Made by a program: the position numbers and the translations under genes. From assembly GCF_002019595.1 (NCBI RefSeq), contig NZ_KV917369.1, positions 1,512,417 to 1,576,416 of the forward strand: a DNA stretch of 64,000 nucleotides, given 5' to 3'. Positions 25,244-34,053 of this stretch are shown here, piece after piece; within the stretch, counting starts at the first letter, position 1; every line of letters starts with the position of its first letter. The notes under the pieces were generated by a model, which saw only the letters and a program-made list of their open reading frames with translations, did no database searches and had not been told where the DNA came from. The DNA comes from Priestia abyssalis (lineage in GTDB: Bacteria > Bacillota > Bacilli > Bacillales > Bacillaceae_H).

Positions 25244-25816
25244 ATGAAGAAGTGGAAATGGTTATTTTTTAGTCTTTTAGCAATCAATGTAGTTTTTTTA
25301 GTTATTATGGCAGGTTTAGCTTTGCAGCCATCAAAAGAAAAGGAACTTTCCATACGACAAACAACAGGGCAGGAGAATGTATCTTTAGGCATTATAGCAA
25401 AGAAAGAAGATTTGACGGTACTGATTAATAAATACTTACAGAAAGAGTTCAATCATCAGCCGCTAAACTACGAAATTATATTGTCTGATCAAGTTGAAGT
25501 GTACGGGACGATTCAGGCGTTTGGAAACGATCTTGATATTAGTATGGATTTTGAGCCGGAAGTTCAACCAAACGGAGATCTTGTATTGAAGCAGGAATCA
25601 TTGTCCGTCGGCAAATTGAGTCTGCCTGTTCGTACCGTCTTGAAATATGTGAATAATAATTTTTCGCTGCCACAATGGGTGCAAATCAATGCAAAAGAAG
25701 AATCGGTGTATGTAGCGTTACAAGAGATGGAAATGAAAAGCGACTTCCGCGTCAAAGTAAAGAGATTCGATTTAGAAAAAAATGATATCCAATTCACCTT
25801 AGCATCTACTGATTAA
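25244..25816 (+). CDS. ypmS: YpmS family membrane-anchored protein (DUF2140), 190 aa
   Basis: A single N-terminal transmembrane helix (residues 4-26) precedes an extracytoplasmic domain with VYGTIQAFGNDLDISMDFEP and the C-terminal KVKRFDLEKNDIQF typical of YpmS. Function is unknown; fixed partnership with YpmR suggests a shared envelope role. Confidence 0.88.
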   Translation: MKKWKWLFFSLLAINVVFLVIMAGLALQPSKEKELSIRQTTGQENVSLGIIAKKEDLTVLINKYLQKEFNHQPLNYEIILSDQVEVYGTIQAFGNDLDISMDFEPEVQPNGDLVLKQESLSVGKLSLPVRTVLKYVNNNFSLPQWVQINAKEESVYVALQEMEMKSDFRVKVKRFDLEKNDIQFTLASTD

Positions 25817-25818
25817 GC

Positions 25819-25871
25819 TTATCCCGCATTAACGGGAAGTAAGATTCCCACTGATGGAAGTTTCCTTTATT
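25819..25871. repeat. Family C repeat, short copy C3 (reverse)
   Basis: TTATCCCGCATTAACGGGAA at one end and ACTGATGGAAGTTTCCTTTA at the other. It lacks the central about 50 bp found in C5. It sits between ypmS and the convergent DUF4397 gene. Confidence 0.75.
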
Positions 25872-25961
25872 CAGTGATTATATGGAGGTTCATCCTTCGT
25901 TTAAAAAAGATCAAGTCTGAAATCAGGCTTGATCTTTTTTTACAATTAAAAATAGTGTTTA

Positions 25962-26705
25962 TTAATATTGAGCAATCAATGCTTCTAAAGGAGGCTTGCC
26001 ATTTGCAAGGCCTACAGCATAGATTGTGTAGGAGCGATTAGGCCGCAAGCGTATGGGAGGGAGTTCAAGAACTACTTTGTTTGTTCCGGCGAGCCGAGCC
26101 TCTAAACTCACTGTCATAGGACTTAAAGGCAAGTAGTCCGTTACTTCTTTAAAGGTGACATCCGAAAAGATGACGTCACCGTTTTTCACAGCTACATCAA
26201 CGACTGGTGCGTCAGGAGATAAGTGAATAAAACGGACTTTTGTTTCACCCGGAGGAACTTCCTGATTATCGTAAATAAACAATAAATCTAGATTATCAAG
26301 CTTTCCAGCAGCGGCCACTGTATACTTGTGACCATTATTAAATGTGAAGGTTTCTGTTAAGACAGGCTTATCCGTCTTTCCAGCTGGATAAATGTCAATC
26401 CGATATTTACCGGCGTCAGGGAGCGGCAAATAATCTGTTTCTTGTTTGAAAGTCAAGTTGCGAATGATGCGCTTTCCATTCAAATATATGTCGACTGATG
26501 AGGCATCTGGAGAGGCATGGAAGATTCGGACCATTGGCTCACCAGTTTTCGGTTCTTCTTGGGTACGATTTGCGGTCATCATCATTTTATTCATATACTT
26601 TAAATGTTTTTGATAATACATAATATGAAGCTGGGGATTTAAGTATTTATAGTAGTTTGCCAGCAAATCGTACATGGCTGCCTTACGGGAATACTTATCG
26701 TACAT
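25962..26705 (-). CDS. Protein with two DUF4397 domains, 247 aa
   Basis: Two tandem beta-sandwich repeats: VRIFHASPDASSVDIYLNGK near 52 and VRFIHLSPDAPVVDVAV near 145, both DUF4397 signatures. The N-terminal 45 residues are Tyr/Met-rich and helical, with no signal peptide from the chosen start. ATG 26705 follows AAAGGAG by 8 nt; the longer frame to 26804 lacks an RBS. Family members are envelope proteins of unknown role. A secreted paralogue is at 61240-62061. Confidence 0.85.
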   Translation of the reverse strand: MYDKYSRKAAMYDLLANYYKYLNPQLHIMYYQKHLKYMNKMMMTANRTQEEPKTGEPMVRIFHASPDASSVDIYLNGKRIIRNLTFKQETDYLPLPDAGKYRIDIYPAGKTDKPVLTETFTFNNGHKYTVAAAGKLDNLDLLFIYDNQEVPPGETKVRFIHLSPDAPVVDVAVKNGDVIFSDVTFKEVTDYLPLSPMTVSLEARLAGTNKVVLELPPIRLRPNRSYTIYAVGLANGKPPLEALIAQY

Positions 26706-27004
26706 AGGATCAACTCCTTTTATAGTAGGCTGAATCAAATATGATTTTAAAATAAAAACAAAGGCTGTTTTCGTAAGTGCAGGTTTTTTGGACCATCCAT
26801 TCAAGCGTGACGGTTTAAATGAAAAAAGAAATAAATTTAGAGAGAAGCGTGGAAGTTAAAGACTTCACATACTTGCTACATCTACGTAACAAATATATGG
26901 CCTATACGGCGGACATATGATGCTTTTTTGAGTCTGGTCAGAATAACCAATTGAGTGGAATGAACATAAGATAGGAGGAAGAGAAGAGAAAAAGGAGTGA
27001 GGAT

Positions 27005-27193
27005 ATGCGCGCCTTTTACTTAACGATGATTCGTTTGATGATAATAGGATCCTTTCTTATCTTAATTATGAGCCATTTTACGACGTATACTGCCGCCATT
27101 AAGCATATGGAACCATCTTTATATGAATTAAAAGAAAAACAAATTTCGATACAAGAGAATGGAGGCGAGCAAAATGACGATTCCAAAAACTAA
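27005..27193 (+). CDS. Small single-pass membrane protein, 62 aa
   Basis: Hydrophobic helix at about 8-28, then a charged tail. AAAGGAGTGAGG precedes ATG 27005. It overlaps the next gene by 20 nt, indicating coupled expression. No family recognised. Confidence 0.6.
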   Translation: MRAFYLTMIRLMIIGSFLILIMSHFTTYTAAIKHMEPSLYELKEKQISIQENGGEQNDDSKN

Positions 27194-27644
27194 TCGGTTA
27201 TTTTCGGCCTTTCGATATTTGCTCGTTTTGTATGCGGTCTTGTTCGCTATGTTATTCTCTGCTCTTATTCCTGTGGTATTTGGATTCCAGGTGAGTATCG
27301 TCCATAAGGAAAGAAACATAAACAGTCAGGTACCAAACGGTTCTATCGTGATTTCTAAGCCATTGGAAAATGAAGAAGCCGTTTCAACAGAGTTGGTTTT
27401 AAAGCAAAAAGGTATGGGAGATCACCAGAAGCATAATCAGGAATGGATGCCTATTCTCATTGAAACAAAGTCAACATGGCCAGGAACAAATGAGGAACTA
27501 TGGAAAGGAGCTTATTTATATCATATTCCATTTGTAGGGTATATGATCGAACCGCTCAAACAAGCCGTAACGCCTTTATTGATGTGTTGTATTTTACTTT
27601 ATTTATTCACCTACACCCTGCACCAGCCTAAAAAAACAAAATGA
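27174..27644 (+). CDS. Membrane protein with degenerate signal-peptidase-like motif, 156 aa
   Basis: Transmembrane helices at about 12-35 and 128-148 flank an extracytoplasmic part. The stretch VPNGSIVISKPLENEE recalls the GSIIVVKP box after the catalytic Ser in SipW-type signal peptidases, but no SGSMEP motif precedes it, so activity is doubtful. ATG 27174 has GGAGG 7 nt upstream. The relationship to SipW is a guess. Confidence 0.5.
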   Translation: MTIPKTNRLFSAFRYLLVLYAVLFAMLFSALIPVVFGFQVSIVHKERNINSQVPNGSIVISKPLENEEAVSTELVLKQKGMGDHQKHNQEWMPILIETKSTWPGTNEELWKGAYLYHIPFVGYMIEPLKQAVTPLLMCCILLYLFTYTLHQPKKTK

Positions 27645-27730
27645 TAAAGAAAACTCCCGTCAAGGGTATAACGGATCCTTTAGAAGGATGACCGATAAGT
27701 CTAAAAAAGGAGAATTATATGGGTTTTAAA

Positions 27731-27839
27731 CTGAAATGAACCGTCAAGTAACTGTTGGGTTTACTGAATTTCTCATGACGGTTCATTTTCAGGAGGGTGA
27801 CTCCAAAGGTATGCTTTTCATACCTTTGGAGTCACCCTC
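27731..27839. repeat. Family A double-hairpin repeat, copy A4
   Basis: Hairpin 1 is GAAATGAACCGTCA with TGACGGTTCATTTTC, and hairpin 2 is GAGGGTGACTCCAAAGG with its complement. The head has diverged. The TGA of the DUF502 gene lies in hairpin 2. Confidence 0.85.
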
Positions 27840-28461
27840 TTTCTTTACTTTTTGTGCTTGTTACTCCTCCAGATAAGACAAATTTCATCGCATCTTCCGG
27901 TTTAACGTCAAGAAATTCTACATCTTCTTTTGGGATTAAAAAGGTGAATCCCGCTACTTGAAACGTCTGAGGGATGTATACGGCAAGGTGATCTTTCAGG
28001 GGGTCTGCAAACGCTTCAACCTCTTCTGATGTAACAAAGCCAATCACTTTCATGGACGTTTGAGGCAGTTTTACAAGGGCCACTTTTGAAAAAGATTTTT
28101 TCTCCCCAAGAAAGGATTGAAAAGTATCTTTGATAACAGAGTACAATGTTTTAATAAGAGGGATACGTTCCAAGAGACGATCAATCAAGCTAATGATTTT
28201 TCCGGTTAAAAATTGCGTTGATAACCAGCCGAGTAACGTAATAAGGGCAAGGGTGAGCAGAATCCCGATACCTGGGATATAATCTTCCTGTAAATAAGGT
28301 TTTAGGACGTTCCCGAGAAGACTATCCAAAAAGGTAAAAATTCGAAACCCCACGTAAAGGACAAGAATAATAGGAACAATTGTCAGCAATCCATTAATAA
28401 AGTTTTTTAAGAAAAATTTCACGGGAAAACTCCTCTTTCCTGATTGAAAATCGTTATCCAT
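27832..28461 (-). CDS. DUF502 family membrane protein, 209 aa
   Basis: Two hydrophobic helices (about 15-38 and 60-85), then PLIKTLYSVIKDTFQSF and a soluble C-terminal part with GFVTSEE and VYIPQTFQVAGFTFLIPKED, the DUF502 pattern. Function unknown; widespread in bacteria and plants. Its stop codon lies inside repeat A4. Confidence 0.88.
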   Translation of the reverse strand: MDNDFQSGKRSFPVKFFLKNFINGLLTIVPIILVLYVGFRIFTFLDSLLGNVLKPYLQEDYIPGIGILLTLALITLLGWLSTQFLTGKIISLIDRLLERIPLIKTLYSVIKDTFQSFLGEKKSFSKVALVKLPQTSMKVIGFVTSEEVEAFADPLKDHLAVYIPQTFQVAGFTFLIPKEDVEFLDVKPEDAMKFVLSGGVTSTKSKERG

Positions 28462-28634
28462 CTAAGTATATGGAGAGAACGGCATGAAAGCAATGGCTAA
28501 ATGAAGAGAGCAAATGATGATTATTAGGTGAATGACTAAAAAAGATGAAAAAATGGGCGAATACACATACAGTCCAACCTTTGCCTACATACTGTATCAT
28601 TGTAACAAATGAATCTAATATGTGAGGAGCGGTT

Positions 28635-28796
28635 ATGATTATGCATTACGGACACTACAACCCATGCGGATGCGATTATGTTTACCCATATGGAGGTTAT
28701 ACACATTGTGAGCCTGGTTACGGCCATGGCTTCGCTTTAATTGTTGTCCTGTTTATTTTATTGATTATTATCGGAGCTTGCTGTGTGAAATACTGA
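28635..28796 (+). CDS. YjcZ-like small sporulation membrane peptide, 53 aa
   Basis: The C-terminal stretch GFALIVVLFILLIIIGACC is the hallmark of the YjcZ/SscA group of short sporulation peptides. The N-terminal half is rich in Gly, Tyr, His and Cys (HYGHYNPCGCDY). GAGGAG lies 5 nt before ATG 28635. The terminator at 28805-28832 closes the unit. Confidence 0.8.
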   Translation: MIMHYGHYNPCGCDYVYPYGGYTHCEPGYGHGFALIVVLFILLIIIGACCVKY

Positions 28797-28804
28797 AAAG
28801 GCTG

Positions 28805-28832
28805 AGGCAGTCATTTAAGACTGCCTTTCTTT
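28805..28832 (+). terminator. Terminator after the YjcZ-like gene
   Basis: AGGCAGTC pairs with GACTGCCT, loop ATTTAA, followed by TTCTTT. Confidence 0.75.
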
Positions 28833-28970
28833 CGGTCTATAAAAAGACAGCTTGTCCATTTTAAAATACTGAAAAAATAAACTTTTATTAATATTTTAAT
28901 AAAAATGATACAAAACCACTGATTTCCATATTATACTATTAGGTAGGAACTCGTAAATGAGGGTGAATAT

Positions 28971-30374
28971 ATGGATAAATTCTTATTTCAAGAGTTATTT
29001 AATGTGTCGATTGTACCAGCACTTGTAATGAAACAAAGCGGAAAAATCTTATTTGTAAATGATGCTTTTTTGGCATTGCATCGACTCGACAAGACGTCTA
29101 TCATCGGCGAAATTTTCAACGATGTTTATCATTTATTATCAGTGAAAAAAGAAGAAATTGTGGAGATGATGGAGAGCGACGAAAAGTTTGGTCTCATCAA
29201 AACGAACGTTCATCAGCATTTGTTACATATTTATATGCAGCGGCTTAGTTTGGAGGAGTACAAAGAGCCATTGCTTGTCCTGCAATGGAAAGAATTTTCA
29301 CATAACATTGAAAAACAAGAAGAAATCATCCGGAAAATGAAACAGTATAAACAGTTTATCAAGCAAAGCCAGGATGCTTTTATCGTCACAATTAATGGGG
29401 TCATTCAATATATGAATCCCGCAGGTGCAAACCTCTTAGGCGGAACAAAAAAAGAAGAATATATCGGAAAGTCGTTTTTGGATTTTATTCATCCCAAACA
29501 CCTTTCGTTTGTCCAGGAACGGATGAACCGCTTAATGCAGGGATTACCTATTGAATCAAGAGCGGAAGTGAACTTAGTAACCGGTAGGGGCATCGTTTCC
29601 ATTGAATCATCTGCTACAAGAGTAAAATTTAAAGGCAAGGATGCCATTCAGTATTTTATCAGGGATATTACCGACCGGAAACATTATGATGAGATGGTGA
29701 ATCAATCAGAAAAACTGACAATCGTCAGTAAGTTGGCGGCGGGAGTGGCTCATGAAATTCGTAACCCGATGACAGCCATTAAAGGCTTTATTCAGCTTTT
29801 GAAGGCATCTAAGCAATATAATGAAGAATACAGCGATATTATGTTGGAGGAATTGAATCGGGTAGAGTCGATTATTCATGAATTTTTAACGCTTGCTAAG
29901 CCCAAAAAAGAGAGTAATTATACGAAAAAAAGTCTTCAGCAAATTTTAAATCATGTCACGTTACTACTGGCGACACATGCAAGCTATAAAGATTGCCAAA
30001 TTAACACCTTTTTACCCGAAGAGTCGGTAGATATCCATTGTGAAGAAAATGGCCTGAAGCAAGTCTTGATTAATATTATTCAAAATGGATTAGAATCAAT
30101 GACAAAAGGGACATTAACTGTCATATTGGAGAAGGTGGGACATATGGCGAAAATCACCATTCAAGATGAAGGATGCGGGATTAAGGAAGAAGATCTTATG
30201 CGCCTCGGAGAGCCTTTTTATTCTACGAAGCCTTCAGGAACGGGGCTGGGTTTAATGATAAGTTACCGGATTATCGAGCAGCATGGCGGTCGTATAGCAT
30301 TTTCCAGCGAACTGGGAGAAGGAACAAAAGTGGAAGTATTATTGCCGCTTATAAAGGAAAACGTTCAAGTCTAA
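28971..30374 (+). CDS. PAS-domain sporulation-type histidine kinase, 467 aa
   Basis: Cytoplasmic: no transmembrane helix. Two PAS-like domains (about 5-110 and 127-240, the latter with FIVTINGVIQYMNPAGANLLG). HisKA with GVAHEIRNPMTAIKGFIQLL, then HATPase_c with NIIQNGLESM, DEGCGI and GTGLGL. The H-box is that of B. subtilis KinA/KinE/KinC, which feed the Spo0F/Spo0A phosphorelay. No cognate regulator is adjacent. The overlapping hairpin at 30355-30395 probably ends transcription. Confidence 0.87.
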   Translation: MDKFLFQELFNVSIVPALVMKQSGKILFVNDAFLALHRLDKTSIIGEIFNDVYHLLSVKKEEIVEMMESDEKFGLIKTNVHQHLLHIYMQRLSLEEYKEPLLVLQWKEFSHNIEKQEEIIRKMKQYKQFIKQSQDAFIVTINGVIQYMNPAGANLLGGTKKEEYIGKSFLDFIHPKHLSFVQERMNRLMQGLPIESRAEVNLVTGRGIVSIESSATRVKFKGKDAIQYFIRDITDRKHYDEMVNQSEKLTIVSKLAAGVAHEIRNPMTAIKGFIQLLKASKQYNEEYSDIMLEELNRVESIIHEFLTLAKPKKESNYTKKSLQQILNHVTLLLATHASYKDCQINTFLPEESVDIHCEENGLKQVLINIIQNGLESMTKGTLTVILEKVGHMAKITIQDEGCGIKEEDLMRLGEPFYSTKPSGTGLGLMISYRIIEQHGGRIAFSSELGEGTKVEVLLPLIKENVQV

Positions 30375-30400
30375 AAGACGGTAACGTTTTCCTTCTCTTT
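30355..30400 (+). terminator. Terminator overlapping the kinase 3' end
   Basis: AAGGAAAACGTT pairs with AACGTTTTCCTT and is followed by CTCTTTT. The left arm is inside the last codons. Confidence 0.75.
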
Positions 30401-30547
30401 TATAGAGGTAAAATATGAACATTTATTTTTATTTTCTTTTCGATATTCGGTTTTATTGTTGGCGGTTTTTTCTTTATCTTATATAGTGATACATGGTCAA
30501 AAAATAATAAAAACAAAAATAAATGAAAAGAAAATAAATAGAAGAAA

Positions 30548-30725
30548 AAATTAGTATAGGCGGGGGCGGAGCGAGTGTTACACGTGGATTAGCTTAGACA
30601 AGTTCATGCGGTGTTTGGACTGCCCATGATATTGTTGATCAGTTGAAAAACGGTATGAAAAGGAGTGTATTTGAACCGGTGTTAGTACAAAATTCGGTTT
30701 TTAGTACGTATGAAAGCAAAGAAGT
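30548..30725 (+). pseudogene. Short degraded coding remnant
   Basis: One frame reads GGGGASVTRGLA, a stop, then SSCGVWTAHDIVDQLKNGM and onward for about 30 residues into a good terminator. It has no start codon and an internal stop. It looks like the 3' end of a lost gene that kept its terminator, but I cannot name it. Confidence 0.35.
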
Positions 30726-30757
30726 AAAAACGGCTGCTCAAACGAGCAGCCGTTTTT
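30726..30757 (+). terminator. Intrinsic terminator
   Basis: AAAAACGGCTGCTC pairs perfectly with GAGCAGCCGTTTTT. Confidence 0.85.
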
Positions 30758-30820
30758 ATTATCGAAAAGAAAACCCTAGGCTAGGCCTAGGGTTCTAAAA
30801 AGCTTACAGCATGGTATTAA

Positions 30821-31510
30821 AAAAACTCCCCTGTGGTGCTAAAATATTTTTGGTTCGCCAACCAAAATATCAGCATACGGAGGAGTTTTTATGTCTAAAA
30901 AAGACACTAATAGTTTAGCACATACAACTTGGAATTGTAAGTATCATATCGTATTTGCACCGAAGTATAGAAGACAAGTGATTTATGGGAAAATTAAAAA
31001 AGACATTGGAGAAATACTACGTACCTTGTGCGAAAGAAAAGGTGTGGAGATTATCGAAGCAACAGCGTGTAAAGACCACGTACATATGTTGGTAAGTATT
31101 CCGCCTAAGATCAGTGTCTCTTCATTTGTAGGATATTTAAAAGGAAAAAGCAGTTTAATGATCTTTGATCGTCACGCAAATTTAAAATATAGATACGGAA
31201 ACCGAAAATTTTGGTGTACAGGATATTATGTGGATACCGTTGGGAGAAATAAGAAGGTGATAGAAGAATATATACGCAATCAAATACAAGATGATATAGT
31301 CGCAGAACAATTAAGTATGATGGAATACATCGATCCATTTACAGGTGAAGAGGTAAAGAAAAAGAAACGAAAGTAAGGAGGAGGCCTTTGAGGTCTGGCC
31401 AGTAGAAGTAGTACAACTGGCGAACCATTCAGTAGCCCTTTAGGGTTTGGTCAGTAACAAAGGCTTCCAGCCGTAGAGCAAACCACCCGTTATCACGGGT
31501 GGTTTTGACT
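30821..31510 (+). mobile_element. IS200-type insertion sequence, apparently complete
   Basis: It holds one transposase gene, a left-end imperfect hairpin (30821-30890) and a right-end hairpin AAACCACCCGT/ACGGGTGGTTT (31480-31505). IS200 elements lack inverted repeats and carry such subterminal hairpins. In the left hairpin AAAAACTCC pairs with GGAGTTTTT, covering part of the GGAGGAG ribosome site up to the ATG. No tnpB accompanies it. Exact boundaries are not certain. Confidence 0.8.
30891..31376 (+). CDS. tnpA: IS200 family Y1-HUH transposase TnpA, 161 aa
   Basis: Single-strand DNA transposase. HUH motif is KDHVHMLVSIPP (about 64-75). The catalytic Tyr is in CTGYYVDTVGRN (about 110-118). 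CKYHIVFAPKYRR is the family start. The frame is intact and the catalytic residues are present, so it may be active. The SD is partly sequestered by the left-end hairpin, which limits translation in known IS200 elements. Confidence 0.95.
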   Translation: MSKKDTNSLAHTTWNCKYHIVFAPKYRRQVIYGKIKKDIGEILRTLCERKGVEIIEATACKDHVHMLVSIPPKISVSSFVGYLKGKSSLMIFDRHANLKYRYGNRKFWCTGYYVDTVGRNKKVIEEYIRNQIQDDIVAEQLSMMEYIDPFTGEEVKKKKRK

Positions 31511-31661
31511 TTTTTCGCTGCCGACGTATCTCCCATGATCAACACTTATGTACAACATTTCCGAGGAAAGAAATGCAATGCTATATCATATTATTTACTA
31601 AAGGTTATTTCAATTTTTTGGAAGGTTGAATCACAAGGCAAATGACCAGGTAGTTGAGGAC

Positions 31662-31708
31662 AGAAGGCTGGTTGAAGCTGCACAAGTGTGCGTTTCAATC
31701 AGCCTTCT
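31662..31708. other. Long imperfect hairpin upstream of yodQ
   Basis: AGAAGGCTG-TTGAA pairs with TTCAA-CAGCCTTCT around a 16-nt loop. No T-run follows. The rest of 31511-31823 shows no gene. Confidence 0.5.
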
Positions 31709-31823
31709 GAAATGAATAGTAAAAGGAAATCAACAAGCTGCTTTATTCTCTTTGGTTTACGAAGGAATAGACATTGCTCTTTTTAATTCGTCAATTCATC
31801 AGAAAAAGAGGGGAGAGAAAGAA

Positions 31824-33095
31824 GTGGAGCAGTATAAAGAACGCATTCACCAATGGTTACTCGATAATCGCTCAAGGGGAACGCGGATTTTAAAGCGCCT
31901 TGTACAGGAAGCAAGCGTTCAGGGAGCAGAAAAATATGCGCAAGCTTTGATTGTGGAAAAGTTAAGGCAGCTTGGTCTGCCTATTGATATTTGGACACCT
32001 AATACTCGCCAGCTGCAGCAGCTGGCAGGAGTATCTGCAACGAGGATGTCTTTTCAAGATAGCCCAAATGTTGCAGCGGTGTTAAAGGGGACGGGGGGAG
32101 GGCGTTCCATCATATTAAACGGACATGTTGATGTTGTCCCTGAGGGAGATGAAAGTTCATGGACGTATGATGCTTACAGTGCATACATTAAAGAGGGAAA
32201 ATTGTACGGGCGGGGATCCAGTGATATGAAAGGGGGACAGACGGCACTATTGTTGGCGATAGAGGCCATAATATCACTGGGAATTTCTTTGAAGGGAGAT
32301 CTTATTTTTCAAAGCGTCATTGAAGGGGAAGGTGTCGGAGCAGGTACGGCTGCCTGTCTATTAAGAGGATATCAAGCGGACGCAGCTCTTATTCCGGAAC
32401 CGACGAATATGCAAATGGTTTTGAAACAACAAGGTTCGATGTGGTTTCGAATTAAGGTGAAAGGACCATGCGGACATGGCAGGATAAGTGTTGAAGGGAA
32501 AAATGTCATTGAGAAGGCAGTTATGGTCATTGACCATTTGCGTGAACTTGACAAGGTACGAAATCGCCGCCTTCAAGGTTCTTTATCCAAAGGAACAGTG
32601 ATGCCAACTTCGATCACAATCGGGAAAATCGGGGGAGGCACATGGCCCTCTTCTTTTATGGATACGGTGACGCTTGAAGGAAGAATGGGAGTGGGATTGG
32701 GGGAAACGTTACTAAAAGCGCGCCATGAAATGGAGGAGTGGCTTGGTGCACTGCAAGAAATACATCCTTGTTTTGAGGAACATTCTGTTGTGTTGGAGTG
32801 GTTTGGAGTTGAATGCCAGCCTTGTGAAGTCGATTCAGGTCACGAATTGGTCAAGGTTTTAACAACTCAATATAAGCTCGTTAAAAGAGAGGAACTAGGT
32901 ATAGGAATTTCTACATGCGGAACAGACGGGAGCATTTTAAGCAATATAGGGCATATTCCCGTCATTTTATTTGGTCCAGGGAAAGCGGAAGCGGCCCATT
33001 TTCCGGATGAATATATTGAATTGGATCATGTATTCGAAGCAGCGGAAATTATCGCTTTGACAGTGATAAACTGGTGCGGCACAGCTGATGAATAG
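31824..33095 (+). CDS. yodQ: M20 family metallopeptidase/deacylase (YodQ-like), 423 aa
   Basis: Two-zinc amidohydrolase resembling acetylornithine deacetylase. LNGHVDVVPEGD holds the first metal His and Asp, GRGSSDMKGGQTAL the bridging Asp, IEGEGVGAGT the catalytic Glu, and FGPGKAEAAHFPDE the last His. A dimerisation domain lies at about 185-300. GTG 31824 is chosen for GGGGAGAGAAAG upstream; the longer frame to 31752 has no RBS. Proximity to kamA supports YodQ, which in B. subtilis is in the lysine aminomutase cluster. Confidence 0.8.
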   Translation: MEQYKERIHQWLLDNRSRGTRILKRLVQEASVQGAEKYAQALIVEKLRQLGLPIDIWTPNTRQLQQLAGVSATRMSFQDSPNVAAVLKGTGGGRSIILNGHVDVVPEGDESSWTYDAYSAYIKEGKLYGRGSSDMKGGQTALLLAIEAIISLGISLKGDLIFQSVIEGEGVGAGTAACLLRGYQADAALIPEPTNMQMVLKQQGSMWFRIKVKGPCGHGRISVEGKNVIEKAVMVIDHLRELDKVRNRRLQGSLSKGTVMPTSITIGKIGGGTWPSSFMDTVTLEGRMGVGLGETLLKARHEMEEWLGALQEIHPCFEEHSVVLEWFGVECQPCEVDSGHELVKVLTTQYKLVKREELGIGISTCGTDGSILSNIGHIPVILFGPGKAEAAHFPDEYIELDHVFEAAEIIALTVINWCGTADE

Positions 33096-33102
33096 AACAA
33101 AA

Positions 33103-33254
33103 GGGCTGTCCCATAAGCCTCTGATAAATCATAAAAACCGATTTTTACTGAAAGGTCCCGTCACATAGGCCCTTTGTTTTACAGGATTTTCATGACGGGA
33201 CCTTTCAGGAGGATGACCGAAAAGGGCTGTATTTTGCCCTTTTCGGTCATCCTC
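33103..33254. repeat. Family A double-hairpin repeat, copy A5
   Basis: Head GGGCTGTCCCATAAG. Hairpin 1 is GAAAGGTCCCGTCA with TGACGGGACCTTTC, and hairpin 2 is GAGGATGACCGAAAAGGGC with its complement. It lies between convergent yodQ and mscL. Confidence 0.9.
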
Positions 33255-33284
33255 TTCGATAAAAACCAATATTCACTTTATAAG

Positions 33285-33689
33285 TTAAGAATAATCTCTT
33301 TCGTCCTTATTTTGGTGCTTTAATAAGTCCCGAATTTCCGCCAGCAATTCCTGGTCTTTTGTAAGGGGCGGGACAGATGGGGCGGATGGTTCTTCTGCTT
33401 CTTTCCGCTGCAGTTTTTGGTAAAAGCGGACAAAAAGAAAAACAGAAAACGCGATGATGAAAAAGTCGACGACGGTCTGTAAAAAAGCTCCGTATTTAAC
33501 CACGGCATCTCCGACTGTTACGCTTAAAGTGGAAAAGTCAATCCCGCCAAGCAGCAGACCGACAAGCGGCATAATCAAATCATTCACAAGCGATGTTACG
33601 ATTTTCCCGAATGCCGCTCCGATAATCACACCGACTGCCAAATCAATCACATTTCCTTTTACAGCAAATTTCTTAAATTCTTGCCACAT
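33285..33689 (-). CDS. mscL: Large-conductance mechanosensitive channel MscL, 134 aa
   Basis: Homopentameric pore opened by membrane tension. N-terminal helix plus TM1 ([20 protein letters not shown]) with the pore glycines, a periplasmic-type loop, TM2 ([17 protein letters not shown]), and a charged C-terminal helix. ATG 33689 follows CGGAGG by 8 nt; the frame extending to 33752 has no RBS. Confidence 0.95.
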   Translation of the reverse strand: MWQEFKKFAVKGNVIDLAVGVIIGAAFGKIVTSLVNDLIMPLVGLLLGGIDFSTLSVTVGDAVVKYGAFLQTVVDFFIIAFSVFLFVRFYQKLQRKEAEEPSAPSVPPLTKDQELLAEIRDLLKHQNKDERDYS

Positions 33690-33884
33690 TATCAATACCT
33701 CCGAACATAGTGAGAATAAGTATGGATATACCTTTCTATTATATAGGAACAAGCGGTGACTTCAAGTTTTGCCCTTTCCTCGCTTCACCTGATTATTTTT
33801 CAACAATGGCATGTATGCTTGTTATAAACTCCCCTTTTTCAATATAAATATAGATATAATCATTTCTTTTAACAAATTCAGCAT

Positions 33885-33925
33885 GTAAAAAAGCAATAAC
33901 CATTCTTTTACTGAACGGTTATTGC
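33885..33925. other. Hairpin in the mscL-kamA intergenic region
   Basis: GCAATAACC pairs with GGTTATTGC. On the minus strand it is followed by TTTTTTAC and could act as a terminator or attenuator there. The remaining 33690-34053 sequence is AT-rich without further signals. Confidence 0.5.
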
Positions 33926-34053
33926 CTGCCAGAGGAAGAACAATGAAGCCATTGCCTTAAAGAAAAAGAATAGCAAATTTCTTTATTCACACATATAAAG
34001 GTAATAAGCGCCCTGGGCATTTATGTTTCCAAGGCTTTAAGGAGGCGGTTTCA

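Noticed and set aside
30420..30530. Short hydrophobic frame (FFSIFGFIVGGFFFILY) after the PAS kinase
   Set aside because: No start codon with RBS in frame; an in-frame stop lies directly upstream.
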